Positions 52,699 through 62,216 of a stretch of DNA of 64,000 nt are shown here, one piece after another. How positions within the stretch are numbered: position 1 is the first letter of the stretch; each line of letters begins with the position of its first letter. The DNA is from Pancytospora philotis (lineage: Eukaryota; Microsporidia): positions 124,001 through 188,000 of the forward strand of contig JALRLY010000275.1 of assembly GCA_023647555.1 (NCBI GenBank), in the 5' to 3' direction. Under the pieces are notes generated by a model that worked only from the letters and a program-made list of their open reading frames with translations, did no database searches and was not told the DNA's origin. The position numbers and the translations under genes are program-made.

Positions 52699-52894
52699 TG
52701 ACAACTCAGCTTAATACCAACAGGTTGTATCAAAGTTGTGACTGTCGGTGCCGTGCGGCCATTTCCTCATGTTCGCCCGGGCCTTAATCGCTGGCGTCTT
52801 CAAACTCGCCCATGAACGCCGTGCTAGTTGATTGGCTGCTCGGTAAAGGGGCGCACTCCTTTTGCAGATAACTAAAACGGGCGGCAGGCGCGCA

Positions 52895-54196
52895 ATGGCC
52901 TGGTACAGCGGCCTGCTCTCTACGAAGTGCAGGTCACAGGACGCGGAGACCGCGTACTACCCGTCGCGCGTCTACAGGCGGATCCTCTGCTCGCGGCAGC
53001 ACTGCACGGAGGCGTGCAGCAAGCCCAACTACGACTCGTTCAAGTACTGGGCCGTGTTCCTCGCCGTGCAGCCGGTCAACCGGGAGATCCTGCTGATCAA
53101 CCTGAGCACGCTGCCCGACTGTCTGCGCTTTGGGATGTACAGGCATCTTCTGGCGCGGCAGGGCGGCGCGGGCCAGCTGCCCGAAAACGAGCAATTCAAC
53201 CGCTATTTCAGCAGCGCAGGTGCATCAGTGGCCAAAGACAAAGGTGAACAGGAGCAGGAGGATACAAGAAGAAATCAGGATCAGCCAGACGAACAGCGAT
53301 CTGCAGACTACGAGCTCGCCGTTGCGCAATCTGATGATGACAGCGCCGTAGCGCGGGAGATTCTGCTGCTCATCGACTATTTTGCGTACGACAAGCCGGA
53401 GACTGTGTTCAGAATCTACAAGGCGCTTGAGCGCAGATACCAAGTAGGTAAAGATATGCTCAAAGTAATCATCATGCTGCTGAATATGAAGGGCTCGGAC
53501 CCCGAGACTGTTCTCTGCATTTGCCTGCGGCTGATCCAGCACCACGGTCTGTTAGATGTGATTGCGGACGATCAGCAGACGGACACTGCGAGCAGTGAAG
53601 GCCGAGCCGCAGATGAGTCGACGAGTGATGTTTCAGATAAAGCGGATGTCGAAGAACAGCCACACCACACTCCCCAGACTGGCAGTGTAGATGGCAACCA
53701 ATCAGCGCAATCAGCTGCGCAACCAATTGAAAGGGGCATCAGCAATGAGGACATCCAGGCGATCTATTCAATCATCTTCAGTGATAAAATAGACGTATTC
53801 GTGCAGATCACTGACCTGGTGGCCGCTCTGAACTGCTCGTACACGCAGGTCGTGGAGCAGGCAGCCAAGTTCTCGCAGTTCAGCCAGCCGAGCGAGATCC
53901 TGACTGTGCTCGCCTCGCGCCTTAATAACCAGTACTACAAGGACCTGTTTGATGCAGCAGCACCGCCCACGCCTGCGGCCCGCGAGGACACCGCCGAGAC
54001 CTACTTTGATTTCCTGATAATCCAGAACGAGCTGATCAAGGCGCAGGAGAACATCAAAAAAGAGTTGGGCGAGCAGATTGCCGAACTAGAGAGGGAGAAT
54101 AGGCGGCTGGTTGATGAGCAAAAAGAGATGAACAAGGCGCTTGCCGAGATGAAAGAAGGTGTCCATAAATCGGTGGAAGAGAAGAGAAGCGCGTAG
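52895..54196 (+). CDS. Hypothetical protein with C-terminal coiled coil
   Basis: 433 residues from the ATG after GGCGCGCA; the frame extends 11 codons upstream only via TTG. The N-terminal 110 residues hold several Cys ('RRILCSRQHCTEACSKPNYD') and a hydrophobic strand set ('YWAVFLAVQPVNREILLINL'). Gln/Asp/Ser-rich acidic linkers alternate with small helical domains ('FVQITDLVAALNCSYTQVVE'). The last 60 residues form a clear coiled coil ('ELGEQIAELERENRRLVDEQ'). I do not recognise it. The mix of short domains and linkers suggests a scaffold or adaptor. AATAAA follows within 20 bases of the stop. Confidence 0.7.
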   Translation: MAWYSGLLSTKCRSQDAETAYYPSRVYRRILCSRQHCTEACSKPNYDSFKYWAVFLAVQPVNREILLINLSTLPDCLRFGMYRHLLARQGGAGQLPENEQFNRYFSSAGASVAKDKGEQEQEDTRRNQDQPDEQRSADYELAVAQSDDDSAVAREILLLIDYFAYDKPETVFRIYKALERRYQVGKDMLKVIIMLLNMKGSDPETVLCICLRLIQHHGLLDVIADDQQTDTASSEGRAADESTSDVSDKADVEEQPHHTPQTGSVDGNQSAQSAAQPIERGISNEDIQAIYSIIFSDKIDVFVQITDLVAALNCSYTQVVEQAAKFSQFSQPSEILTVLASRLNNQYYKDLFDAAAPPTPAAREDTAETYFDFLIIQNELIKAQENIKKELGEQIAELERENRRLVDEQKEMNKALAEMKEGVHKSVEEKRSA

Positions 54197-54426
54197 CTAT
54201 CATAAGTTTGTTAAATAAAGTGCTTTATTGTGTAATTTTACAAGATGTGATCTTATGTGCATTTGATGTTTGTGCGCTTAATTTTATATTGAACTAGGCC
54301 CAGCATTAGTGTAGAAAGCGCCCGTAAGATAGCCATTACTGCATCACCGCTTTATAAGCAGCCCACGCTACGAACCAAATCAAGCTTAAACGCACTGCAT
54401 CCATCCGCGCAAAATTTATCGATCCC

Positions 54427-57417
54427 ATGTTCGTGAAGGCGCTGCACCTAACCAACTTCAGGAGCTTCCGGACGGAGCAGACCATCGAGTTCGGGGAGAA
54501 GAACGTGATACTCGGCAAGAACGGCTCCGGGAAGTCGAACCTGCTGGCGGCGATCTGGGCGATATTTCTGCAGGAGGGCGATCTGCGGCCGCAGTACGGC
54601 GGCGACGAGGGCACGAGCCGGGTGTGCGTGGACATAGACAACCGCGAGAAGCGCTTCCCGCTGCCCGCGCAGTTTTCCCTGGCGGCCGAGTGGCGGCACG
54701 GCGCCGTGGTGTACTACTGCGACGGCCGCGCGATTTCCCGCGAGGAGCTGCGCGGGCTGATCGAGAATGCCGGGCTTGCTGGCGAGAGCATCGTGCGCCA
54801 GGGCATGGTGAATGCGCTTGCCGAGATGGGCGGCGAGGAGCGCTTCTGCTTTCTCGGGCGCGTTGCCGGGGCCGTGCAGTACGAGAGGAACCGCGAGGAG
54901 GCCGAGCGGTGCCTCAACGAGGAGGGCGAGGCCAAGATCGAGGAGATGCTCGAGCAGCTCGACCTGGCTGGCGAGCAGAACGATGCGGCGCGCAGAAGAC
55001 GCAGCGAGTACCGCGAGCTGAGCGACAGGAAGGCGCGGGCCGAGTACGGGATGATGTGTGCTGAGCTGCGCGAGATGACCGAGGAGATCGAGCGGCTCGC
55101 GGCGGAGGACGGGCGCGCGGTGCAGTTTGCTGATGGGCCTGCGATGGAGAACGGGCGCAACGCCCTCGGTGACGACACGCTTGCCAACTACGAGCTGAGA
55201 GAGTGCCGCGACAGGGTCTGCCAGGTGCGGCGGGAGATCGACGGGCTCGAGAGCTACGTGGGCGAGGCTGGCGCTGCTTGCGAGCGTGTGTTCTGTGACA
55301 AGGAGAATCCGGTGGCAGCGAATGCGGCCAAGGGCAAAGATGCCGGAGCGCTGCTAGAGCTCGAGAGACAGCGCGAGAGCTGCGCAAAGCAAACCGAGGA
55401 GCTGAGGCGGCGGATGGAAGCCGCGCAGACAAAGGCTGATGGGCTTGCAAGCCGGGAGAAGGAGCTCTACACGTACCTCAAGGCTGTGAAGTATTTCGAG
55501 GCGATGGGGCGCGCAAAGGAGGACCAGGGCGAGCTTGCAAAGCGCCTGGAGGCCAAGCGCAGTGAGATCGAGGCTGTCCGCCGCGGTACCGAGTGCCGGC
55601 CCGCCGTGGTCGACCGCGCAGCGCTGATGGCCGAGAGGAAGAGCCTGTGGAACAAGGAGATGCGTTTGAAGGAGGAACTGAAGGAGCTGAAGGACGTGGA
55701 GAAGCGCCTGAACGGCAAGATGCTTTACATTGGAAAGCAGGCGGTGAACGTGTTTGAGCAGCTGAGGGGCCAGCCGGGCGTGCTCGGGAATGTCTTTTCT
55801 ATCTTCAATGTTCCGAAGGACATCGAGGAGGTGTTCGATGCCGTGGCGCAGGCCAGCCTATTTTGGATCATCGTGGAGGACAGCGCAACGGCTGCGCGTC
55901 TGGCTGAGAGCGTCGACGGCCGTGCCACGTTCGGTGCGCTGGATGTTATTAACGAGAGGGCTAGAAAGCGCAAACAGAGCCAGCCGCTCGATGATCCCCG
56001 TTTGATCAAACTTTCTGACTCCATCAAGTGCGAGCCAAAGTTTCAGAGCCTGTTGGAGGCCGTCTGCAAGGATTTCTATTTATGCGCCGATTTGAAGCTG
56101 GCGCTGGAGCTGTCCGGGCAGTACGGGATCAACGCGGTCACCATGGATGGGGATGTGGTGCGCAAGAGCGGGCTCATCACCGGCGGCTACGAGAAGAGCC
56201 AGGATGTGGCGCACGAGCTGCGCGGCTGCAGTGCGCAGATCGCCCGGGCGGAGCGGGCGCTGGTGCGGATCGGGCGCTCCATCAAGGAGATCGATGCGCG
56301 GCTCAGCACCGAGCACGGCGAGGAGACCAGCAGCGAGCGCATCCTCGAGGATCTGATGGCCGTGGAGATGTATCTGCGGTGGAAGCTCGGGGACGGGCCC
56401 GCGGTCGGTGCCACTGAGCAGGCCAGGATGAACGCGACTGCGGAGTATAAGAGCGTTGCTGAGAAGCTTCCGCAGGCGAAGTACGACGCTGCCGTGAGCG
56501 GCGACACGCTTGCCAAGGCAGCTGCTAAGCAGCGCCGGATCGAAGCCGTGCTCGAGAAGGCTGCCCGGCTCGATGCGCTGCGCAGTGAGCTTGTGCAGCT
56601 GCGTGAGAAGGAGCAGCAGCTGATCGAAACAGCGTACGGCCGGCGCGTTGCCCAACCGGGGGACTGCAGTGCCGAGGCGCGGCAGCAGCGCCGCCACATG
56701 CTGATCGATCGGCGGAGCGTGCTGGCTAAGAGGGCGGGCATCACAGATTTCAGGAGCGTGGAGGCCCCGCGGAGCAAGGACGCGCTCATTGCTGAGCTGA
56801 AGCACATCAAGGAGGAGCTGAAGCAGTACCATGGCTTTGACCGGCTCGAGCTGTCCGAGCACGCCGAGGGCGAGCGCGGGGCGTTCCGCGCGCAGCTGCA
56901 GGCGGTCCGTGGCAACAAGGAGCGCATCCGCAGGCTGATCCAGGCCCTGGACAGCAAGAAGGAGCAGACGATCCAGCTGACCTTCTCCATGGTCGCCCAG
57001 AACTACTCGTACTATTTCAAGCGGATCACCGGCTATGCCTCTGAGCTCGTGCTGTCAGGCAGCGATGATGCGCAGCGGCGCAGCATTGAACTGGCTGTGA
57101 ATGGCGCGGTGGTGAACAACGCGCTGCTGAGCGGCGGGCAGAAGACCGCCGTGGCGCTCTCGCTGATTCTGGCCGTGCAGAAGAACGACCCGTCGCCTTT
57201 CTACCTGTTCGATGAGGTCGATGCGAATCTGGATGCCGCCCACCGAGCGCGCGTTTATGAGATCATCGGTGAGGAAACGGCCCAGTACTTCATCACCAGC
57301 TTTAAGGAAGAGAGTATACGGTGCGGGGACCGCTTCTACGGGATCGCCACTTCTGAGAAAGAGAGCTTTGTGGGCGAAATTGACCGCACTCTCGCGCTGG
57401 AGACGGTGCGCTTCTGA
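54427..57417 (+). CDS. SMC3: Cohesin ATPase subunit SMC3
   Basis: 996 residues. Walker A is GKNGSGKSN (about 30-38), preceded by 'LTNFRSFRTEQTIEFG'. Coiled coils flank a hinge near 430-540 ('GVLGNVFSIFNVPKDIEEVF'). The C-terminal head has LLSGGQKTAVALSLI (about 898) and Walker B 'FYLFDEVDANLDAAHRARVY'. 'GGQK', 'PFYLFDE' and 'QYFITSFKEE' are the SMC3 version rather than SMC1. SMC3 holds sister chromatids together. It is over 200 residues shorter than yeast Smc3. The CAAAATTTATCGATCCC signal lies directly before the ATG. Confidence 0.92.
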   Translation: MFVKALHLTNFRSFRTEQTIEFGEKNVILGKNGSGKSNLLAAIWAIFLQEGDLRPQYGGDEGTSRVCVDIDNREKRFPLPAQFSLAAEWRHGAVVYYCDGRAISREELRGLIENAGLAGESIVRQGMVNALAEMGGEERFCFLGRVAGAVQYERNREEAERCLNEEGEAKIEEMLEQLDLAGEQNDAARRRRSEYRELSDRKARAEYGMMCAELREMTEEIERLAAEDGRAVQFADGPAMENGRNALGDDTLANYELRECRDRVCQVRREIDGLESYVGEAGAACERVFCDKENPVAANAAKGKDAGALLELERQRESCAKQTEELRRRMEAAQTKADGLASREKELYTYLKAVKYFEAMGRAKEDQGELAKRLEAKRSEIEAVRRGTECRPAVVDRAALMAERKSLWNKEMRLKEELKELKDVEKRLNGKMLYIGKQAVNVFEQLRGQPGVLGNVFSIFNVPKDIEEVFDAVAQASLFWIIVEDSATAARLAESVDGRATFGALDVINERARKRKQSQPLDDPRLIKLSDSIKCEPKFQSLLEAVCKDFYLCADLKLALELSGQYGINAVTMDGDVVRKSGLITGGYEKSQDVAHELRGCSAQIARAERALVRIGRSIKEIDARLSTEHGEETSSERILEDLMAVEMYLRWKLGDGPAVGATEQARMNATAEYKSVAEKLPQAKYDAAVSGDTLAKAAAKQRRIEAVLEKAARLDALRSELVQLREKEQQLIETAYGRRVAQPGDCSAEARQQRRHMLIDRRSVLAKRAGITDFRSVEAPRSKDALIAELKHIKEELKQYHGFDRLELSEHAEGERGAFRAQLQAVRGNKERIRRLIQALDSKKEQTIQLTFSMVAQNYSYYFKRITGYASELVLSGSDDAQRRSIELAVNGAVVNNALLSGGQKTAVALSLILAVQKNDPSPFYLFDEVDANLDAAHRARVYEIIGEETAQYFITSFKEESIRCGDRFYGIATSEKESFVGEIDRTLALETVRF

Positions 57418-57705
57418 ATTGATGCATTGCGATCAGAAGCGCGGCGGGGATCTATTGTCCTATGAAAGCTGATGGATATTAAATTTAATAGCGTAGCATG
57501 TGAACCTGTTTTATCATTGTATGGATGTGGCATGGGTGTAGGATGCAGCACTTGATAGATTATTGACATGGTTGATAGCCGCGCAATATTCATTTATTAA
57601 GCTAGAATGGCACAGCGTAAATTAGGCTGTATTACCTCAGTAATTTATAAAATGAATTAATTTACTCGAGACAACCATATAAAGAGCGTAAAGACAAGCC
57701 CATCT

Positions 57706-58296
57706 ATGCAGCCTCGGCCATTGCTTGCTCTTTTTATACTTCTGGACAGCACTCGTGCAATGCCATTGCTGGACCGCATCAGAGGGCTCTTCTGTGATGC
57801 GACTAGCGCAGGCCGGTTCAGAAAGAATCGCTATACACTATTGGATGAGGATGGAGGCCCTAGTAGTAAACAACCAGCCAACACTACGGATGATATCGAT
57901 GATGCGCCGACAGTTCTCCGGTGTACTTTCAGACACCGCGCCTATACAAGCGCCGAAAAGGTCCAGCCTACGAAACGATTTGGCCGTGTGGAAGTGAGGT
58001 GTCGCACAGCTGGCTTGGACGAGCGGCCAGTGAGCAAAAATCCGCGTGGCGCTGAAGAGAACAACGATCAACAAGCCGCTGCCATTTCGAGAGCTCCAAG
58101 TAGAAGAGAGTCACTCAGAGCCGCAGAAGAGCCGGCTATAAAGTCGTCGAAAGAGCAGACTGCTGTTATAGAAAATATAGCAGACCCGTTCGAAGGTTCA
58201 AATAGGCTGACGTGTGATTGCTCAAAATATCGATGTCTATCAAGTACAGAAGCTGTGAAGGTGGAGAAAATTGCGGATGATCATTATTTTGAATAA
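57706..58296 (+). CDS. Small secreted, largely disordered protein
   Basis: 196 residues. A signal peptide (MQPRPLLALFILLDSTRA) is followed by a hydrophilic mature part rich in Arg, Glu, Asp and Ser, probably disordered. Near the end is a Cys pair within 'RLTCDCSKYRCLSSTEA'. No family or catalytic motif is seen. Codon use is closer to the accessory island than to SMC3. The ATG follows AGCCCATCT, and the stop overlaps AATAAA (58292-58297). It is a candidate exported protein by location only. Confidence 0.6.
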   Translation: MQPRPLLALFILLDSTRAMPLLDRIRGLFCDATSAGRFRKNRYTLLDEDGGPSSKQPANTTDDIDDAPTVLRCTFRHRAYTSAEKVQPTKRFGRVEVRCRTAGLDERPVSKNPRGAEENNDQQAAAISRAPSRRESLRAAEEPAIKSSKEQTAVIENIADPFEGSNRLTCDCSKYRCLSSTEAVKVEKIADDHYFE

Positions 58297-58810
58297 ACAT
58301 CCTGTTCAGTCCTTATTTCTAGGCTCTATCATGTGTTTTAATATCTCAGCTCCTTGATTTAGCGATAGCACTAACAGTACGTGACATGGAATGCTGCATG
58401 CTGAGCTGTATTTCACTTTAAATGTTCATACAGAGTTGCTGTGCCTTTTGCACTCACTTGGCGAGTAATTAGAAGACCAGCTTAGCGTCATACGTACACT
58501 AAGAATCTACAAACGTTGTGAAAATGCCGGCTGCAAGACCAGAGCGCGCACCACCCAGCGTCGAAAATTTTAGAACTTTTTTATGATCGGTTACATCAGA
58601 GTCTGATGCTTTTCATCATAGAACTGATGACTGGAAGATAGAGAACTTGGAGGAAATCTAGCGTGTAATTGCGGCACGGGTCCCGTGCACGCGAAGCTTA
58701 GCACAGGGGCGTACGCACTTAGTAGCGTTCAAAATTAGGTGGAACGCTCTGCTCTGCATAATGCAGCTCCATTTGGGGCTAGACAGGCAAGCTGTTAAAG
58801 AAATAAAACT
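58297..58810. other. Intergenic region, nothing recognised
   Basis: AT-richer spacer between convergent genes. GAAAATTTTAGAAC (about 58563) has no open frame after it. TTTATT just right of 58805 is AATAAA on the minus strand for YOP1. Confidence 0.4.
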
Positions 58811-59353
58811 TTATTTATCCTTGGCACTCTCCGCTTTGCTGCTCTTTTCGTCCTCACTCATCTTGCTGCTGCTCTTCACAGCGCTGGCTGTCGAGCGCGC
58901 AGCAGCCCGCGCGGCCTGCTCGATGCGGTTGCCCATCTCGAGGTACTCGGCGGGGATCTTCGAGAAGACGGAGCTGTAGACCTGCTCCGCATTGTCGGGG
59001 CTGGCGGCGGCCCACATCACGAGTGCGAGCTTGCCGATGTTGAAGAGCGGAATGCACCTACCCAGGCCGATGGACTCGGCGATGAAGAGGAGCACGAAGA
59101 GCGAGAGCACGATGACGTGCTTGCGCATGTCGGCCGGGCGCGGCGCCATCGAGCGCAGGCTGCTCATCACCTCGCGCAGCGTCAGGACCGCGAGCATGGC
59201 GTTCGAGATCGCGGGGCCCATCGGCGTCTTCTGTATGACGATGAAGGCGAGGGCCGCCAGTGCTGCTGCGATGTACAGCGGCGCGATGTGCGTCTGCTGC
59301 GACAGGTACTGGATGTAGGGGACCGAGTTGATTTGTGCCGCTAATTTTTCCAT
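58811..59353 (-). CDS. YOP1: TB2/DP1/HVA22 reticulon-like protein Yop1 (REEP5)
   Basis: 180 residues. Two hydrophobic hairpins ('YIAAALAALAFIVIQ' with the next segment, and 'HVIVLSLFVLLFIAESIG' with 'LFNIGKLALVMWAAAS') make the membrane wedge of this family, followed by 'PDNAEQVYSSVFSKIP', matching the conserved end of Yop1 (LxWxxxPxxxGAxxLY). The C-terminal tail is Ser/Lys rich. Yop1 and REEP proteins curve tubular ER. The start follows CAGCCCCCAT, a strong C-run, although the AAATTT box is only partial. AATAAA lies just after the stop on the minus strand. Confidence 0.85.
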   Translation of the reverse strand: MEKLAAQINSVPYIQYLSQQTHIAPLYIAAALAALAFIVIQKTPMGPAISNAMLAVLTLREVMSSLRSMAPRPADMRKHVIVLSLFVLLFIAESIGLGRCIPLFNIGKLALVMWAAASPDNAEQVYSSVFSKIPAEYLEMGNRIEQAARAAARSTASAVKSSSKMSEDEKSSKAESAKDK

Positions 59354-59921
59354 ATGGGGGCTGGCGCACAGAAATTTATTCGGCGATCAGCGGCGGCGAT
59401 TGTTGATGGCGTTTCAGTGCAGCAAGCAGCGAATGCAAATGTGTGCATGCTGCCAAGGTAGAGGAATGAAATGGAGATGATCTTTCATCCGAGAATACCT
59501 ATCTGATGAGGTATTATTCACAGCAGCCACCGAGTAAGTTCGATAGAGCGCTAGGAACAGCGCATATGGCTTCAGCAAAGCACATCTGCGAGCATGCTCA
59601 AACTTACAAGGCTTTTATAGAATAGCTGCAATAGCTAGCACAGATATTAGCATTACTTAATTTATGCAGCACCTACAATAGATTGAAGCTGTAGGATAAT
59701 AGTGGTCTATACTGCGCAAAATTTGTGCTGAGCCTGAGACGCGTAAAATGAAAATTTTTAGCTTTTCATATCTCGCGTTTCTCGCTGTTTATGATGCACA
59801 AATAGGCATGGTCATAGTGGCTAAGCTGAATGGTACAATCCATTAGCTGAGTTTATATTGCATTGGACGGCGCACGTGTCAGAATCCTGTGAGTCAGAAT
59901 ACGTGCCAATTTTTAGCCCCT
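59354..59921. other. Divergent spacer between YOP1 and GWT1
   Basis: It holds AAATTTTTAG (about 59755) and CAATTTTTAGCCCCT (about 59907-59921) directly before the GWT1 ATG. No other gene or RNA is seen. Confidence 0.45.
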
Positions 59922-61115
59922 ATGCTTCCAGAAAGGATAATGGAGGTATTCGCCGTCACTACGCTGCCTCTGCTGGGGCTGGCGGCGCTGTCGAGACCCA
60001 ACGACGGCTACGTGCGCAACTTCATCTGCTCGGCGGGTCTGCAATATGCAGCCCTGAGCTGGCCCCGCGCTGTTCCCTGGCTGTGTGCGTTGCTCCTGCC
60101 CCTCTGCGTGCAGCGGTGCAGGACCAGCGGCCCAAAGGCTGTGCCCGCCACCAACCTCGGGCTGCACCTGAACCGGGCGCTCATCATGCTGCCGGTGGTG
60201 ATCTGCATTTTCATGTGCGACTTCGCGCTCTGGACGCCGCGCTTCGGCAAGACGGACGGCATGACCGCGGCCGGGGACGTCGGCCTGATGGACACGGGCG
60301 TCGGCGCGTTCATTTTCAACGCGGGGCTTTTCTCCACGAAGGTGGCGAAGCACCGGCGCATGCGCACGGTCTCGATGCTGCTCCTGCTCGGGCTCGTCCG
60401 GCTCGGCGTAGTGACGTACTTCGGCTTCCATGTAAATCCGCGCGAGTACGGGCTGCATCTGAACTTCTACTTCATCCTCGCGTTCATCCACCTCCTGTAC
60501 CACCTCTTCAACAGCCGCTACAATGTGTATCTCGGGCTTCTGCTGCTCGCTGCGCATGAGTACGCCATAAAGCGGCTCGGGCCTGTCATTCTGTCCGAGG
60601 ACCGCAGCAACATCTTCCTGCAGAACAAAGAGGGCCTCTTCTCGGTGGTCCCGCACTTCGCTTGCTACCTCATTGCCAGCTACGTGGGCAGCACCGTGGT
60701 CTCGACCCTCCCGATCCGCAACAAGCTGTTCTACAACTTCGTGTACTTCAAGTGCGCCCTCGCTGCGTTTATCGTCGCCTTCCACTACCGCCCGGTCAGC
60801 CGCATTCTGTGCAGCCTCTCCTTCTCGACGTTCAACCTGCTGCTCGGCATCTACGGAAACACAATCTGCCTGCTCGTCTCGAAGTACTTCGCCGAGGTCG
60901 TTGGCGAGCTCCCCCTCATGCTCTTCATCAGCCGCAACATGATGCTTGTCTTCCTCTTCAGCAATCTGCTCGTGATGCTGTTCAAGCTCGTTCCTGCGCT
61001 GCAGATGCAGTCGCGGCTGGTCGAGCACCTCTACAACCTGGCGTATCTCGCGCTGAACTTCCTGCTTCTCCCGGGCGCGGCACGCCTCTGCAAGCTCCCG
61101 TGGATCAAGGTGTAG
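59922..61115 (+). CDS. GWT1: GPI inositol-acyltransferase Gwt1 (PIG-W)
   Basis: 397 residues, polytopic. It acylates inositol of GlcN-PI during GPI-anchor synthesis in the ER. Family landmarks are 'CDFALWTPRFGKTDG', 'GDVGLMDTGVGAFIFNAGLF' and 'REYGLHLNFYFILAFIHLL', and 'FSTFNLLLGIYGNTICLLV' matches the late membrane segment. Around eleven hydrophobic helices are visible. Its presence implies GPI-anchored surface proteins. A GTG-started extension of 11 codons is rejected because CAATTTTTAGCCCCT lies within it. AATAAA follows at about 61125. Confidence 0.9.
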   Translation: MLPERIMEVFAVTTLPLLGLAALSRPNDGYVRNFICSAGLQYAALSWPRAVPWLCALLLPLCVQRCRTSGPKAVPATNLGLHLNRALIMLPVVICIFMCDFALWTPRFGKTDGMTAAGDVGLMDTGVGAFIFNAGLFSTKVAKHRRMRTVSMLLLLGLVRLGVVTYFGFHVNPREYGLHLNFYFILAFIHLLYHLFNSRYNVYLGLLLLAAHEYAIKRLGPVILSEDRSNIFLQNKEGLFSVVPHFACYLIASYVGSTVVSTLPIRNKLFYNFVYFKCALAAFIVAFHYRPVSRILCSLSFSTFNLLLGIYGNTICLLVSKYFAEVVGELPLMLFISRNMMLVFLFSNLLVMLFKLVPALQMQSRLVEHLYNLAYLALNFLLLPGAARLCKLPWIKV

Positions 61116-61285
61116 CTGCTTGTCAATAAATTTTATATTTAACGGGTGTATTTTCTTTTCAAATATTATGAAAGATATTGTGAGGTACCTGTGATACTCG
61201 ATCTGCTATCTTCATTAAAAAGAGTTAATGACTGCGTAGTTTGCACAGCTAACTACATGCTAATACTAAGTGAATTTTCTGAGCG

Positions 61286-62062
61286 CGCTCCATAATCACT
61301 TATTACACATTCAACACATCGCAGGAAGTCTCATTCTAATCAATTTAATCTAAGCTGATAAATGTGTATCGCAGCGGCCTACTTTTTCTTTTTAATAAAG
61401 CACAAACTTACTATAATCAGAATAAAGAGCGTAACTGAGGCGATTGCCCGCAGAAACCATAGCTTTCTTTGATCAAGCTCGTACTTCTTGATCTCTGCCT
61501 GGGGAGCTGGCGGCGCCTGTGTCTTCCTGGCGTCAGATTTGTCACTAGCATCGAAGTAATAGGGACAGCTGAACAGCCGCAGCTGCGGCTTGTCAGTGGG
61601 ATACATGCACACAGCATACCAGGCCTTGTTCACTAAACGCACAGTGAGATTACTGTTAACTATTTCACCATTTTTGCTGGTATCATACGTCATCTGCTTT
61701 TCATCGAAATCCTCGGTATAGCTCACCCACTTCCCTCTCTCCTCGTCGTAGCCGATGAGCATCGACTTGTATATCCCGCCAACGTTGAACGTTGCTGACG
61801 AGTTAACATGTACTACACGCCACCCGCCGCGAATTTCTGGGTAGCTCGACTCTGTCACCGACAGGATGCAACACGTTCCTATAGCACGGCTCTCGTCGGT
61901 GTTGTAGTTTATGTCTGGGCGGTTGCGGCCACGCACTGTGGCCCAGAGCCCCGCGAATGCGAGCGCGCTGCAAAGCCGTGGCAGTAGAGATCTGAATGTA
62001 AGCTGCATGGGAGCGATCTTGTAATTTTTTTATAAAGGAGAAATGCAAGTGGCGCAGCGGTG
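61286..62062 (-). repeat. Duplication unit 1 of the type I membrane pair
   Basis: It includes the gene at 61379-62008, its 3' flank (shared words such as CACTTATTAC, ATTTAATCTAA) and its promoter (ATTTTTTTATAAAGGAGAAATGC). The partner is about 62217-63000. Confidence 0.7.
61379..62008 (-). CDS. Type I membrane protein with C-terminal KKKK, paralogue 1
   Basis: 209 residues. The signal peptide ends near 'CSALAFAGLWATVRG', followed by 'RNRPDINYNTDESRA' and an ectodomain of about 150 residues with CC, 'MLIGYDEERGKWVSYTEDFD', 'KAWYAVCMYPTDKPQLRLFS' and 'YYFDASDKSDA'. A Pro/Ala stalk precedes one transmembrane helix (about 185-204), and the protein ends IKKKK, a dilysine-like ER-retrieval tail. 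The paralogue at 62275 has the same leader but a different tail. The start follows AAAAAATTAC and GCTCCC. Function unknown. Confidence 0.75.
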   Translation of the reverse strand: MQLTFRSLLPRLCSALAFAGLWATVRGRNRPDINYNTDESRAIGTCCILSVTESSYPEIRGGWRVVHVNSSATFNVGGIYKSMLIGYDEERGKWVSYTEDFDEKQMTYDTSKNGEIVNSNLTVRLVNKAWYAVCMYPTDKPQLRLFSCPYYFDASDKSDARKTQAPPAPQAEIKKYELDQRKLWFLRAIASVTLFILIIVSLCFIKKKK

Positions 62063-62216
62063 CAACGCGAATTAATAGCCATAGACGGCTTGTAGTATGA
62101 CAAGTGCTTATGCTAAACTGCTGGATAGCATCCGTTCTGCAAAAGCAGGGCCGCTGACTATGTAGCTTGGGCAGCCAGCACCCGTCGCCAACCATTACAA
62201 CTCTCGAGACCGCTTA

